DNA from: JAOUEA01 sp040511595
GTDB lineage: Bacteria; Actinomycetota; UBA4738; HRBIN12
DNA: 15,148 bases
NCBI GenBank assembly: GCA_040511595.1
Contig: JBEVGU010000098.1
Span: 1 to 15,148, forward strand
Reading direction: 5' to 3'
Positions 1 through 7,086 of the stretch are shown piece by piece. Below the pieces are notes generated by a model. The model had not been told where the DNA came from. It saw nothing but the letters and a program-made list of their open reading frames with translations, and did not search any database. Position 1 is the stretch's first letter; each line of letters opens with the position of its first letter. A program made the translations under genes and the position numbers.

Positions 1-1
1 T

Positions 2-436
2 CGGGACGAGCTCCTCCGCAAGGAGGCCGACGCATGGCGGGCGTTCCTCGACGTGGCGGAGGGCGTCCCCGGTGAGCTGCGGACCCTGCCCGATGTCGTC
101 CCCGGCTGGTCGGTGGTCGATCTCGCCTTCCACAACGGGAAGTGGGCCGAGCTGGCCGGAACCCATCTCGAGGAGATGGCGGCCGGTACGTTCACCGGAG
201 TGGAGCAGCCCGAGGAGGTCTGGGAGGCGATGAACGCCGCGTGGGCCGATGAATCGAAGTTGCTCACGTGGGAACAGGCGGTCGCGGCGGCCGAGGCCGG
301 GCGCATGAAGGCTCGAACCGCGCTCGAGGCGCTCGACGAGGTCGACGAGACGGCGTCGTCGTGGTTCGTGGAAGAGACGTTCGAGCACTACGCCGAGCAC
401 ACCGGCGAGATCGGGAGGTTCGCCGAGCGGTCGTGA
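2..436 (+). CDS. DinB / mycothiol-dependent maleylpyruvate isomerase-like protein (5' partial)
   Basis: The frame is open from the left edge (base 2) to a TGA at 434-436, giving 144 residues; the true start lies just outside the window. The protein is mostly helical, and its start (RDELLRKEADAWRAFLD) looks like helix 1 of the DinB/YfiT four-helix bundle family, so probably only a few residues are missing. The family's metal triad is visible: His44 in LAFHNGKW, and His129 and His133 in the HxxxH motif of FEHYAEHTGEI. In actinobacteria such proteins are often thiol (mycothiol)-dependent transferases or isomerases in the cytoplasm, but many have no known substrate. The gene converges on the Lrp-type regulator with 7 bases between stops, so no functional link is implied. 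An internal GTG at 53 is in frame but would delete helix 1. The fold is fairly sure; the reaction is unknown. Confidence 0.75.
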   Translation, partial: RDELLRKEADAWRAFLDVAEGVPGELRTLPDVVPGWSVVDLAFHNGKWAELAGTHLEEMAAGTFTGVEQPEEVWEAMNAAWADESKLLTWEQAVAAAEAGRMKARTALEALDEVDETASSWFVEETFEHYAEHTGEIGRFAERS

Positions 437-443
437 CCGTCGG

Positions 444-926
444 TCATCGGCGCGACGACTCGCCTGCCCGACCGAGATCCGTGTATCGGAACGTGCCCTT
501 CGCGATGCGCAAGCCCACGAACGAGTCCACTTCGGTGACACCCGGGACCCGTCGCACCTCCTCGTGCATCACACGGAGCAGGTCGTCGCCGTCCTGCGCC
601 ACGACCTCGACGAGCACGTCGTAGTGGCCCGTGCACTCGATCACGTAGACCGCCTCCGGGATCGCGCACAGCCCGTCGATCGCCTTCCGCACATCGCGGC
701 CGCCCAGGCGCACGCCGAGGTAGGCGAACAGCAGGCCGAGCTCGTGGGGCTTCACGTCGGTCACGAACCGAATCGCGTCGATGCGCTGGAGTCGTGCGAC
801 CCTCGAGCGGATCGTGGCCTCGGCCACGCCGAGCTCCTCGGCGACCGACGTGAACGGCCGTCGGCCGTCCTCTGCGAGGGCGTCGATGATGCGCAGGTCG
901 AGGTCGTCGAAGCGGGGGGTCACCAT
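444..926 (-). CDS. Lrp/AsnC family transcriptional regulator
   Basis: This 160-residue protein has the usual length and layout of Lrp/AsnC regulators. Residues 6-54 hold an N-terminal winged helix-turn-helix (FDDLDLRIIDALAEDGRR, then a recognition helix around VAEATIRSRVARLQ). Residues 65-147 form the ligand-binding RAM/AsnC domain, with the motif IECTGHYDVLVEV and the final strand VDSFVGLRIAKGTFRYT. These proteins form dimers to octamers and usually sense amino acids or related small molecules. The ATG at 926 is chosen because the protein then begins right at the HTH domain; a longer frame to 1094 would run through the whole operator region. No clear Shine-Dalgarno is seen. The gene is divergent from the Rieske oxygenase, and an inverted repeat starts only 4 bases upstream of its start codon, so it probably regulates both itself and the oxygenase. 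Confidence 0.92.
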   Translation of the reverse strand: MVTPRFDDLDLRIIDALAEDGRRPFTSVAEELGVAEATIRSRVARLQRIDAIRFVTDVKPHELGLLFAYLGVRLGGRDVRKAIDGLCAIPEAVYVIECTGHYDVLVEVVAQDGDDLLRVMHEEVRRVPGVTEVDSFVGLRIAKGTFRYTDLGRAGESSRR

Positions 927-929
927 GTC

Positions 930-994
930 TTGCGATTCTCGCAGACGGGAGGCGCGTCTGTTGCGATTTCCGCAGCAACTCCTCGGTTTCCGCA
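930..994. promoter_or_regulatory. Candidate Lrp-type operator array (three phased inverted repeats)
   Basis: Between the divergent regulator and oxygenase genes lie two related imperfect palindromes. Site 1 (930-944) is TTGCGATTCTCGCAG, a perfect TGCGA-ttc-TCGCA inverted repeat; site 2 (961-975) is TTGCGATTTCCGCAG. A weaker third copy around 984-994 reads CGGTTTCCGCA. Their centres (937, 968, 988) are 31 and 20 bases apart, close to three and two helical turns, so all would face the same side of the DNA. This is typical of sites bound by an Lrp octamer wrapped by DNA. Site 1 abuts the regulator's start codon, suggesting autorepression. That this regulator is the binder is inferred from position. 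Confidence 0.6.
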
Positions 995-1018
995 CACCGA
1001 CCCCCGACGTGACCGGGA

Positions 1019-1049
1019 TATCCTGTTGATATCGCGAGATCCGAGAGGA
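1019..1049 (+). promoter_or_regulatory. Candidate -10 element and ribosome binding site of the Rieske oxygenase gene
   Basis: TATCCT at 1019-1024 fits the actinobacterial -10 pattern TANNNT. AGAGGA at 1044-1049 is a Shine-Dalgarno sequence 10 bases before the ATG at 1060 and supports that start. No good -35 hexamer is visible at the right distance, which would suit an activator-dependent promoter: with transcription starting near 1031, the upstream inverted repeats centre near -43, -63 and -94. Confidence 0.4.
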
Positions 1050-1059
1050 ACGAACATCC

Positions 1060-2226
1060 ATGGCCAAGACCGAGCACGAGGTCAAGATCCGCAACGACGA
1101 GGTCGAGTGGGAGCCGCGCCCGACGCTGAGCAGCGCCGACTACGCGAGCGCCGAGGTCTGGGAGGAGGAGCGCGAGCGGATCTGGTGGGGGGAGTGGATC
1201 TGCGTCGGTCGCACCGAGGAGGTGCCGAACTCCGGCGACCACGTCGTGCGCGACGTCGCCGGCGAGTCGATCTTCGTGCTGCGCAACGACGCAGGTGAGC
1301 TCCGTGCCTTCTACAACGTCTGCAGCCACCGCGGCACGAAGTTCCTCGACGACATCGACGGGACCCAGAACGTGCGCAAGGCGTTCGTCTGCCCGTACCA
1401 CGCCTGGGCATTCGACCTGAACGGGCAGCTGATCGGCTCACCGAACGTCAAGGAGGACGAGCACTTCGATCGCTCGCAGCATCCGCTGTACGACATCGCG
1501 GTCGACCACTACGCGGGATTCATGTTCGTGAACATGACGACCGGAGGCCCGAGGCGCTCCCTGATGGAGTCGCTCAACGACGGGGCCGAGACGATCACCG
1601 CGTTCGAGCGCTTCAAGATGGACGAGCTTCGCATCGGCGTGCGCCTCGTGTATGAGGTGGAGGCCAACTGGAAGATCGTGGTCGAGAACTACAACGAATG
1701 CCTGCACTGCCCGCAGATCCACCCCGAGCTCGTGCAGGTGATCCCGCTCTTCCGATTCGGCGAGGTCTGGGACGAGGAGATCCCTGACGACGGCAACCGC
1801 ATGGTCGAGGGCGCTACGTCGTTCACGAAGACGGGCGAGAGCCAGCTGCCGAAGTTCCCGGGACTCGAACCCGAGGACTACGAGATGTACTACGGCACGT
1901 ACCAGTTCCCGAACCTGATGCTGAACCTGCACCCCGACAGCGCGATGTACTACATCGGCTACCCGACGGGCCCGAACCACACCACGGTCGTGAGCCAGTT
2001 CATGTTCCGGCCCGAGACGATCGCCGACTCCGACCTGTTCAAGCCTGAGGGCACGGTCGAGTTCTGGGATCAGATCTCGAAGCAGGACTGGGAGGTCTGC
2101 GAGCGCGCGCACACCGGCGTGAGCTCCCGGGCGTTCACGCGAGGAGTCTTCCCGCGACAGGACCGGTTCCTGTACTGGTTCAACGAGGAATGGCGCCGCT
2201 CGATGGGTCGCCAGACGCTCGGATAG
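1060..2226 (+). CDS. Rieske non-heme iron oxygenase alpha subunit, GbcA/choline-monooxygenase type
   Basis: The 388-residue protein has the normal length for an aromatic-ring-hydroxylating/quaternary-amine oxygenase alpha subunit. The Rieske [2Fe-2S] motif is complete: Cys88-x-His90 (CSHRGTKF) and Cys111-x2-His114 (CPYHAW). The mononuclear iron site is seen in VVENYNECLHCPQIHPEL, with His216 and His221, and Asp343 in KQDWEVCE as likely third ligand. The ENYNEC-HC-HPE form, with Glu213 in the bridging position, is characteristic of enzymes acting on N-methylated amines (glycine betaine, choline, carnitine, stachydrine) rather than on aromatic rings. Such enzymes demethylate or hydroxylate in the cytoplasm using electrons from a separate reductase, which is not in this window. 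The residue usually Gln in the CE-x2-Q-x-G segment is His351 here. It lies next to an Lrp regulator and near a DMGDH-like gene. The family is sure; glycine betaine or a similar substrate is inference. Confidence 0.9.
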   Translation: MAKTEHEVKIRNDEVEWEPRPTLSSADYASAEVWEEERERIWWGEWICVGRTEEVPNSGDHVVRDVAGESIFVLRNDAGELRAFYNVCSHRGTKFLDDIDGTQNVRKAFVCPYHAWAFDLNGQLIGSPNVKEDEHFDRSQHPLYDIAVDHYAGFMFVNMTTGGPRRSLMESLNDGAETITAFERFKMDELRIGVRLVYEVEANWKIVVENYNECLHCPQIHPELVQVIPLFRFGEVWDEEIPDDGNRMVEGATSFTKTGESQLPKFPGLEPEDYEMYYGTYQFPNLMLNLHPDSAMYYIGYPTGPNHTTVVSQFMFRPETIADSDLFKPEGTVEFWDQISKQDWEVCERAHTGVSSRAFTRGVFPRQDRFLYWFNEEWRRSMGRQTLG

Positions 2227-2238
2227 CGAACCACTCGC

Positions 2239-3138
2239 CTAGCGCCGGCGGCCGATCCCGAGGAACGCCGCCACGGCGAGAGCCGTCAGCACGACCGAGG
2301 CCGCGAGCAACGGCATCGCCGAGCTGCCGACCGTGAGCTCCGACGACAGCCGGGCGCCCAGGGTCTCGTAGACCTGGCTGAGCTCCCCCGCCGAGGCCGC
2401 GGTGGAGAGCGCGCCGCCGGAGCCGCTCGCGATCGACTCGAGGAGGGCGATATCGCCGCCCCGCTCGTCCTCGTTCCCGACGATCGCGACCGTGAAGACG
2501 GGCACCGCCATGGCCCGCGCCCGTTCCGCTGCCTCGCCGGGGGGGACGGCGCTGCCGGTATCCGCGCCATCGGTGAGCAACACCACCGCGGCGGGCAGCT
2601 CCTCGTCGTCGGCTCGCTCGGCAACGATCACGTCGAGGGCCTCGGTGAGCCCGTCGCCGATCACGGTGCCCCGACTCGACGCGAGCTCATCGATCGCCTC
2701 GGCCGTGGCCTCGCGGCTCCCTCCGGGTTCGGCGACGATGTGGGCCGCGTCCGCGAACGACACGACCCCGACCCGGAACCCGGGCGGGACCCGGTCGAGG
2801 AACGTCGTGGCCGCGGCCTTCGCCGCGCTGAGGCGATCGGGCTGCACGTCGGTCGCGAGCATCGAGTCCGAGACGTCGATCGCGAGCACGACCGTCGCGA
2901 CGCTCGTGCTCCGGTCGAGACGGATCTGCGCGAACAGCAGCAACAGACAGGTCGTCGCCCCGAACAACAGCGCGTAGGGCGACACCTTCCTGAAGGCGCC
3001 CGTGACGTCGTGTCGGACGGCCGCTCCGCCGTACCGCACCCGCAGCCGCACGCGCCGGGAGACGGCCCGGACCAGGGCGACGGCGGCGATCAGCGCCCAG
3101 AGTGCCAGCCACGCCGCGAGGAGCAGCTCGGTTCGCAT
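2239..3138 (-). CDS. Membrane-anchored VWA domain protein (BatA-like)
   Basis: This is a 299-residue protein with two N-terminal hydrophobic segments (about residues 5-23 and 54-71), a von Willebrand factor A domain (about 81-265) and a C-terminal membrane segment (about 274-295) ending in GRRR. The metal-ion-dependent adhesion site is intact: DVSDS (Asp88, Ser90, Ser92), a Thr in the RGTVIGDGL loop (Thr158) and Asp190 in LLTDGADTG. The architecture matches BatA-type proteins, which are usually encoded with a MoxR ATPase and a DUF58 protein; neither is present here. The gene stands alone, convergent with the Rieske gene (12-base gap) and divergent from the DMGDH-like gene (59-base gap). The domain would face the cytoplasm or the outside depending on topology, which I cannot decide. 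The specific role is unknown. Confidence 0.88.
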   Translation of the reverse strand: MRTELLLAAWLALWALIAAVALVRAVSRRVRLRVRYGGAAVRHDVTGAFRKVSPYALLFGATTCLLLLFAQIRLDRSTSVATVVLAIDVSDSMLATDVQPDRLSAAKAAATTFLDRVPPGFRVGVVSFADAAHIVAEPGGSREATAEAIDELASSRGTVIGDGLTEALDVIVAERADDEELPAAVVLLTDGADTGSAVPPGEAAERARAMAVPVFTVAIVGNEDERGGDIALLESIASGSGGALSTAASAGELSQVYETLGARLSSELTVGSSAMPLLAASVVLTALAVAAFLGIGRRR

Positions 3139-3184
3139 GCCTGTTCCATCGGTCGCTCCAGACCCCGCCTCAAGCGGCGAAGCG

Positions 3185-3190
3185 TATCCT
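3185..3190 (+). promoter_or_regulatory. Candidate -10 element for a leaderless transcript of the DMGDH-like gene
   Basis: TATCCT is followed by 7 bases (TCCGCGC) and then the ATG at 3198. Transcription normally starts about 7 bases after the -10, so it would begin at or next to the start codon. No Shine-Dalgarno sequence is present upstream of this ATG, which fits a leaderless mRNA. Confidence 0.5.
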
Positions 3191-3197
3191 TCCGCGC

Positions 3198-5669
3198 ATG
3201 ACGATCCCGGAGCGTCTGGCCAACCGCGACATCGATCCCTCGGCCGTGGTGCGGGCCTCCGACCTCCCCGAACGTGCCCGCGTCGTGATCGTCGGCGGCG
3301 GCATCATCGGCTCCTCGATCGCCTACCACCTCACGCGGGAAGGCGAGACCGACGTGGTCGTGCTCGAGCGTGGCCGTCTCACGAACGGCACGACATGGCA
3401 CGCCGCCGGGTTGGTCTCGCAGGTACGCGGCACGCACGCGCTCACGGCCCTGTCGCGCACCAACGCGGACACGTACGAGCGCCTGCCCGGTGAGACGGGA
3501 GTCGAGACCGGCCTGCGGCGGGTGGGAGCCCTCACCGTGGCCCGCACCGAGCCGCGCATGCAGGAGATCCTCTACGGCGTCTCGATGGCTCGAGACGCGG
3601 GGATCGACGTCGAGGTGGTCGAGGCGGCGGCGGTGAAGGATCACTGGCCGGCGGCGGTCGTCGACGACCTGGTCGGCGCCGTCCTCTTCCCCACCGACGG
3701 CACGGTGAACCCCGGGGACGCGGCGTTGGCCTTCGCGAAGGGTGCTACCGACCGCGGGGTGGCGTTCGTGCCCGACACCGAGGTGACCGGGTTCCGCGTC
3801 GACGCGGCGAGTGCCCGGGTCCTCGGGGTCGATACGTCGCGCGGGGCGATCGAGGCCGAGACGGTGGTGCTCGCCGCCGGGCTGTGGACGAGCGAGCTCG
3901 CGCGGCTCGCCGGCGCCAGCGTCTCGCTGTACCCCGCCGAGCACGTCTGGGTGATGACCGAGGAGGCGCAGGGTGCGCGAGCAGAGGCTCCGTTCCTTCG
4001 CGACCTCGACGCTTCCCTGTACATCCGGCACTACCGGGGCCGCTACCTGATCGGCGCGTTCGAAGTCGACGGGAAGCCGAGGCGCCCGGCCGGGATCCCG
4101 ACCGACGGGTTCGTAGAGTTCGGGCCGGACTGGGATCACTTCGCGCCCGTGCTCAAGGGTGCCCGCCAACGCGTGCCCGAGGTCGAGACGATCGGCTTCT
4201 CGCACTACCTGCGGGCGCCCGAGAGCTTCACGCCGGACTCGAACTTCCAGCTCGGGTTCGTGCCCGAAGTGCCCGGCCTCTTCGTGGCGGCGGGCTTCAA
4301 CTCCCAGGGCATCATCTTCGGTCCGGGCGCCGGGCTGGCCGCGGCGCAGTGGATCGTGGCGGGCCACCCGACGATGGACCTCGCGGAGGTCGACGTCGCT
4401 CGCATGTTGCGATGGGCGAACCAGCGAGCGTGGCTGCACGAGCGCACGGTGGAATCACTCGGCGCGCTGTACGAGATGCACTGGCCCGGGAAGGAGCCCC
4501 GCGCCGCGCGCGGGGTTCGCCGGGTGCCGCTGTACGGGGCGTTCCGCGACGCCGGAGCTGCGTTCGGCCAGGCCGCAGGGTGGGAGCGCGCGAACTGGTT
4601 CGAGCCGGGGGTGGTAGATCCGACTGTCGAGCACTCGTTCGATGCGCCGTCGTGGTTCCCGGCCGTGCGCGAGGAGGTGCGGGCGACACGCGAGGGCGTG
4701 GCCGTGTACGACCTGTCGACCTACTCGAAGTTCCTGGTGCAGGGTGAAGGCGCGCTCGACGGGCTGCAGCGGCTCGCAACCTCGGATCTCGATGTGCCGG
4801 TCGGCCGGATCGTCTACACCCTGCTCTGCAACGAGCGGGGCGGCATCGAGATGGATCCGACCGTGACGCGGCTCGGCGAGGACCGGTTCCTGGTCCTCGC
4901 TCCGACGCTCGCGCAGCGCCGCACCGAGGCGTTGCTGCGGTCAGGGCTACCGACGGGCGCGATCGTCACCGATATCACGGGCGGATGGGCGACCTTGCAC
5001 CTGGCGGGGCCGTCGTCCCGCGAGCTGCTCGCTCGCCTCACCGACGAGGACCTGTCGAGCGATGCGTGGCCGTTCCTCGAGGCATGCGAGATCGACGTCG
5101 CGCGGGCTCGCGCATGGGCCTTCCGCGTGTCGTTCACGGGGGAGCTCGGGTGGGAGCTGAGCGTGCCCACCGAGTTCGTGGCCGACCTGTACGAGCGTGT
5201 GGTCGATGCCGGCGCCTCCCTCGGGCTCCGGCATGCCGGGGCCTTCGCCTTCGACGCCGCGCGCATCGAGCGGGGCTTCCGCTCGTGGGGGCACGACGTC
5301 GGCCCACTCGACGATCCGTTCGCGTCGGGGCTCGGCTTCGCGGTGTCGCGTGCGAAGCCGGTGGACTTCGTCGGGCGGGAGGCGCTCGAGGCGTTGCGGG
5401 AGACCCCACGGGAGCGGCGCCTCGTCTCGGTGCATGCGTCCGACGCGGTGCTCTGGCACGGCGAGTCGGTCGTCCATGGCGACGAGCGTCTCGGTCACGT
5501 GTCGAGCGCGTCGATCGCGCCGACGCTGGGCGGCTCGGTCGCCCTGGCATGGATCCACGGTGAGCCGGCGGAGGGCGGGTGGGGCGTGGAGATCCGCGGG
5601 CAGGTGGTGCCGGCTGTCGTGCAGGCGGACCCGTTCTACGACCCCCGAGGCGAACGGTTGCGGTCGTGA
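3198..5669 (+). CDS. Dimethylglycine/sarcosine dehydrogenase-like FAD oxidoreductase with GcvT domain
   Basis: The 823-residue protein matches the length and layout of dimethylglycine oxidase and DMGDH. An N-terminal FAD/DAO domain has the dinucleotide motif VVIVGGGIIGSS (residues 29-40) and TTWHAAGL, whose His68 matches the histidine that binds FAD covalently in DMGDH/DMGO. A linker with YEMHWPGKEP follows (about 440-455). C-terminal GcvT folate-binding domains (about 490-815) contain ELGWELSVP and RGFRSWGHDV, and the end FYDPRGERLRS resembles that of characterised DMGO. Family enzymes oxidise an N-methyl group and pass formaldehyde to tetrahydrofolate. The ATG at 3198 is chosen because the protein then starts just before the FAD motif; an upstream frame to 3102 would run into the divergent VWA gene. 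It overlaps the arginase-like gene by 4 bases (GTGA), so the two are co-translated. The exact substrate is unproven: dimethylglycine, sarcosine or another N-methylamino acid. Confidence 0.9.
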   Translation: MTIPERLANRDIDPSAVVRASDLPERARVVIVGGGIIGSSIAYHLTREGETDVVVLERGRLTNGTTWHAAGLVSQVRGTHALTALSRTNADTYERLPGETGVETGLRRVGALTVARTEPRMQEILYGVSMARDAGIDVEVVEAAAVKDHWPAAVVDDLVGAVLFPTDGTVNPGDAALAFAKGATDRGVAFVPDTEVTGFRVDAASARVLGVDTSRGAIEAETVVLAAGLWTSELARLAGASVSLYPAEHVWVMTEEAQGARAEAPFLRDLDASLYIRHYRGRYLIGAFEVDGKPRRPAGIPTDGFVEFGPDWDHFAPVLKGARQRVPEVETIGFSHYLRAPESFTPDSNFQLGFVPEVPGLFVAAGFNSQGIIFGPGAGLAAAQWIVAGHPTMDLAEVDVARMLRWANQRAWLHERTVESLGALYEMHWPGKEPRAARGVRRVPLYGAFRDAGAAFGQAAGWERANWFEPGVVDPTVEHSFDAPSWFPAVREEVRATREGVAVYDLSTYSKFLVQGEGALDGLQRLATSDLDVPVGRIVYTLLCNERGGIEMDPTVTRLGEDRFLVLAPTLAQRRTEALLRSGLPTGAIVTDITGGWATLHLAGPSSRELLARLTDEDLSSDAWPFLEACEIDVARARAWAFRVSFTGELGWELSVPTEFVADLYERVVDAGASLGLRHAGAFAFDAARIERGFRSWGHDVGPLDDPFASGLGFAVSRAKPVDFVGREALEALRETPRERRLVSVHASDAVLWHGESVVHGDERLGHVSSASIAPTLGGSVALAWIHGEPAEGGWGVEIRGQVVPAVVQADPFYDPRGERLRS

Positions 5670-6533
5670 CCGCCATCTCGGTCTTCGGCGTGCCCATCGA
5701 CTGCGTCGGCGAGCCCGTCGGCACGGTTCGCACACCGGATGTGTTGCGCGACGCAGGCGTGGTCGACGCCCTCGGCGCGCACGACCTCGGCGACCTCGAC
5801 GTGTTCCTCGGTCCGGCCGAGCGCGACCCGATCACCGGCATCGTGGGCTCGGACTCGGTGCTCGAGCTCACGCAGACGGTGCGGGAGGCGACCGCCGACG
5901 CGCTCGCCGACGATGGGAAGCTCGTCGTGCTCGGCGGCTGTTGCACGCTCCAGGTCGGCGCGACGGCCGGCGTGCGCGATCGATATCCCGACGCGGGCCT
6001 CGTGTTCCTCGACGGGGCACATGGACCTGTACGACGGCGTGAGCTCGGTCGGCGGCGAGGCGGCCGACATGCCGGTGGCGGTGCTGCTCGGCCGCGGTCC
6101 GCGAGCGTGGGGCGACATGGTGGGGGCGCCCGTGCTCGAGCCGAGCGACGTGGCCCTCGTCGGGTTCCGCGACCTCGAGGAAGGGCGGGACCTCGGCTCG
6201 ATCACGCCCGAGGACCTGCCCGGCATCACGGCGATCGACACCGAGGACGTGCGAGCCGGCGGCGTCGAGGCGACCGTGCGAGCCGTGACGCCGACGGGCG
6301 ATCGCCGCTTCTGGGTGTTCACCGATGTCGACGTGCTCGATCCCGGCGAGCTGACGGTCGACGCTCCGCAGCCCGAGGGGCTGCACTGGGGAGAGCTCGC
6401 CGCGCTCCTGAAGCCGCTCGTGCACGACCCGGCGTGCCTCGGCATCACTCTTGCCTGCTACAACCCCGATCTCGACCCCGATGGAAGCGGTGCCCGCCGA
6501 GTGGTCGAGCTCCTGGCCGACGTCGTGCCGTGA
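5666..6533 (+). pseudogene. Arginase/agmatinase-family protein, disrupted by a +1 frameshift
   Basis: The gene starts at GTG 5666, overlapping the upstream stop, and reads MTAISVFGVPIDCVGEPVG to VFLDG in one frame. It continues as HMDLYDGVSSVGGEAADMP in another frame to a TGA at 6531-6533. Removing one G from the GGGG run at 6014-6017 joins them into a continuous protein of about 288 residues, normal for ureohydrolases, with the metal motifs DGHMD and DVDVLDP. Family members hydrolyse guanidino or formimino groups (arginine, agmatine, guanidinobutyrate, formiminoglutamate) with two Mn ions. The first motif is GGCCT rather than the usual GGDHS, so the first His ligand is replaced by Cys, and the substrate may differ. 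No other damage is visible, so the shift is either very recent or a sequencing/assembly error; as given, the protein would be truncated. Confidence 0.8.
6014..6017 (+). other. Frameshift site in the arginase-like gene (GGGG run)
   Basis: The bases GACGGGGCACATGGAC code D-G-A-H-G in the upstream frame. With one G fewer they code D-G-H-M-D, the exact second metal-binding motif of the arginase family. Both flanking segments align with the family up to this point, which places the shift at this homopolymer. Confidence 0.8.
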
Positions 6534-6564
6534 CCGGCCGGATCTTTCGGCGCCGCAGCCGAGG

Positions 6565-7086
6565 TTACGCCGAGGCGTGCCAGACGGTGTGTCGCGGGTT
6601 CTTGTCGCCGTGGCCGTTCGTGCGGGTCAGGAGGCACGTCGCGACGTGGAACTCGAAGAGCAGCTGGTCGTCGAGGTCCGGCGGGGCCAGGCCGAGGGCC
6701 GGACGTTCTTCCAGGAACCGGGCGACGAGGTGCGTGCGGACATCCCCGACGCGGACCTCGCGGGCTACGCCCGTGACGGAGAAGGCATCCTCGTTGTCCT
6801 CGGTGGGGAACGAGTGCATCGAGAAGCGACCGTCCCGGATGAGGTCGCTCCGCTTCGGCGAGGGGATCAGGAACGCATAGAGGCCATCGTCGACGATCAC
6901 CGGGCACATCGGATGCACCCGCGGACCCCCGTCGATCCGGATCGTCGCCAGGAAGGCGAGGCCGACGCCGAACTGATACAGGAGATCCTGGCCGGCTTCG
7001 GCGAGCTGGGGGCGACGCGACCGGAGCCCGCCCCAGGTCACGGTCGGCGGCTGAGTGTCGCCGGCGGGGGCGGCCCGGTCCCTCAC
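6565..7086 (-). CDS. Pyridoxamine 5'-phosphate oxidase-like (FMN-binding split-barrel) protein
   Basis: This 173-residue protein has the split-barrel pattern of PNPOx-like flavin proteins: LATIRIDGGPRVHPMCPVIV (about 46-65), then DGLYAFLIPSPKRSDLIRDG and FSMHSFPTEDNEDAFSVTGVA. The Arg/Pro-rich first strands and the SPKRSDL segment resemble the cofactor phosphate-binding region. Members bind FMN, F420 or heme, and most close relatives have no defined reaction; it need not act on pyridoxamine. It starts at GTG 7086, whose GTGA overlaps the ribokinase stop, so it is the third gene of the nucleoside operon and probably translationally coupled. It ends at TAA (6565-6567), 31 bases from the convergent arginase-like gene. 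Its link to nucleoside use is inferred only from this coupling. Confidence 0.8.
   Translation of the reverse strand: MRDRAAPAGDTQPPTVTWGGLRSRRPQLAEAGQDLLYQFGVGLAFLATIRIDGGPRVHPMCPVIVDDGLYAFLIPSPKRSDLIRDGRFSMHSFPTEDNEDAFSVTGVAREVRVGDVRTHLVARFLEERPALGLAPPDLDDQLLFEFHVATCLLTRTNGHGDKNPRHTVWHASA

Noticed and set aside
1017..1033. Repeated GATATC separated by 5 bases.
   Set aside because: Short self-palindromic hexamers at 11-base spacing; possibly part of the promoter, but too little to call an operator.
927..1094. Longer start for the Lrp-type regulator at 1094.
   Set aside because: It would add 56 residues without homology, cover the operator array and overlap the start of the Rieske gene.
3090..4439. 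A 449-codon open frame on the minus strand opposite the DMGDH-like gene, and similar long antisense frames elsewhere (for example 9896-10999 and 11555-12961).
   Set aside because: Translations are rich in Arg, His and Asp with no family motif, as expected from antisense reading of high-GC genes; the opposite strand has clear protein families.
6547..6562. Small hairpin TCGGC/GCCGA between the convergent arginase-like and PNPOx-like genes.
   Set aside because: Only 5 paired bases and no T-run on either strand, so it is not a convincing terminator.
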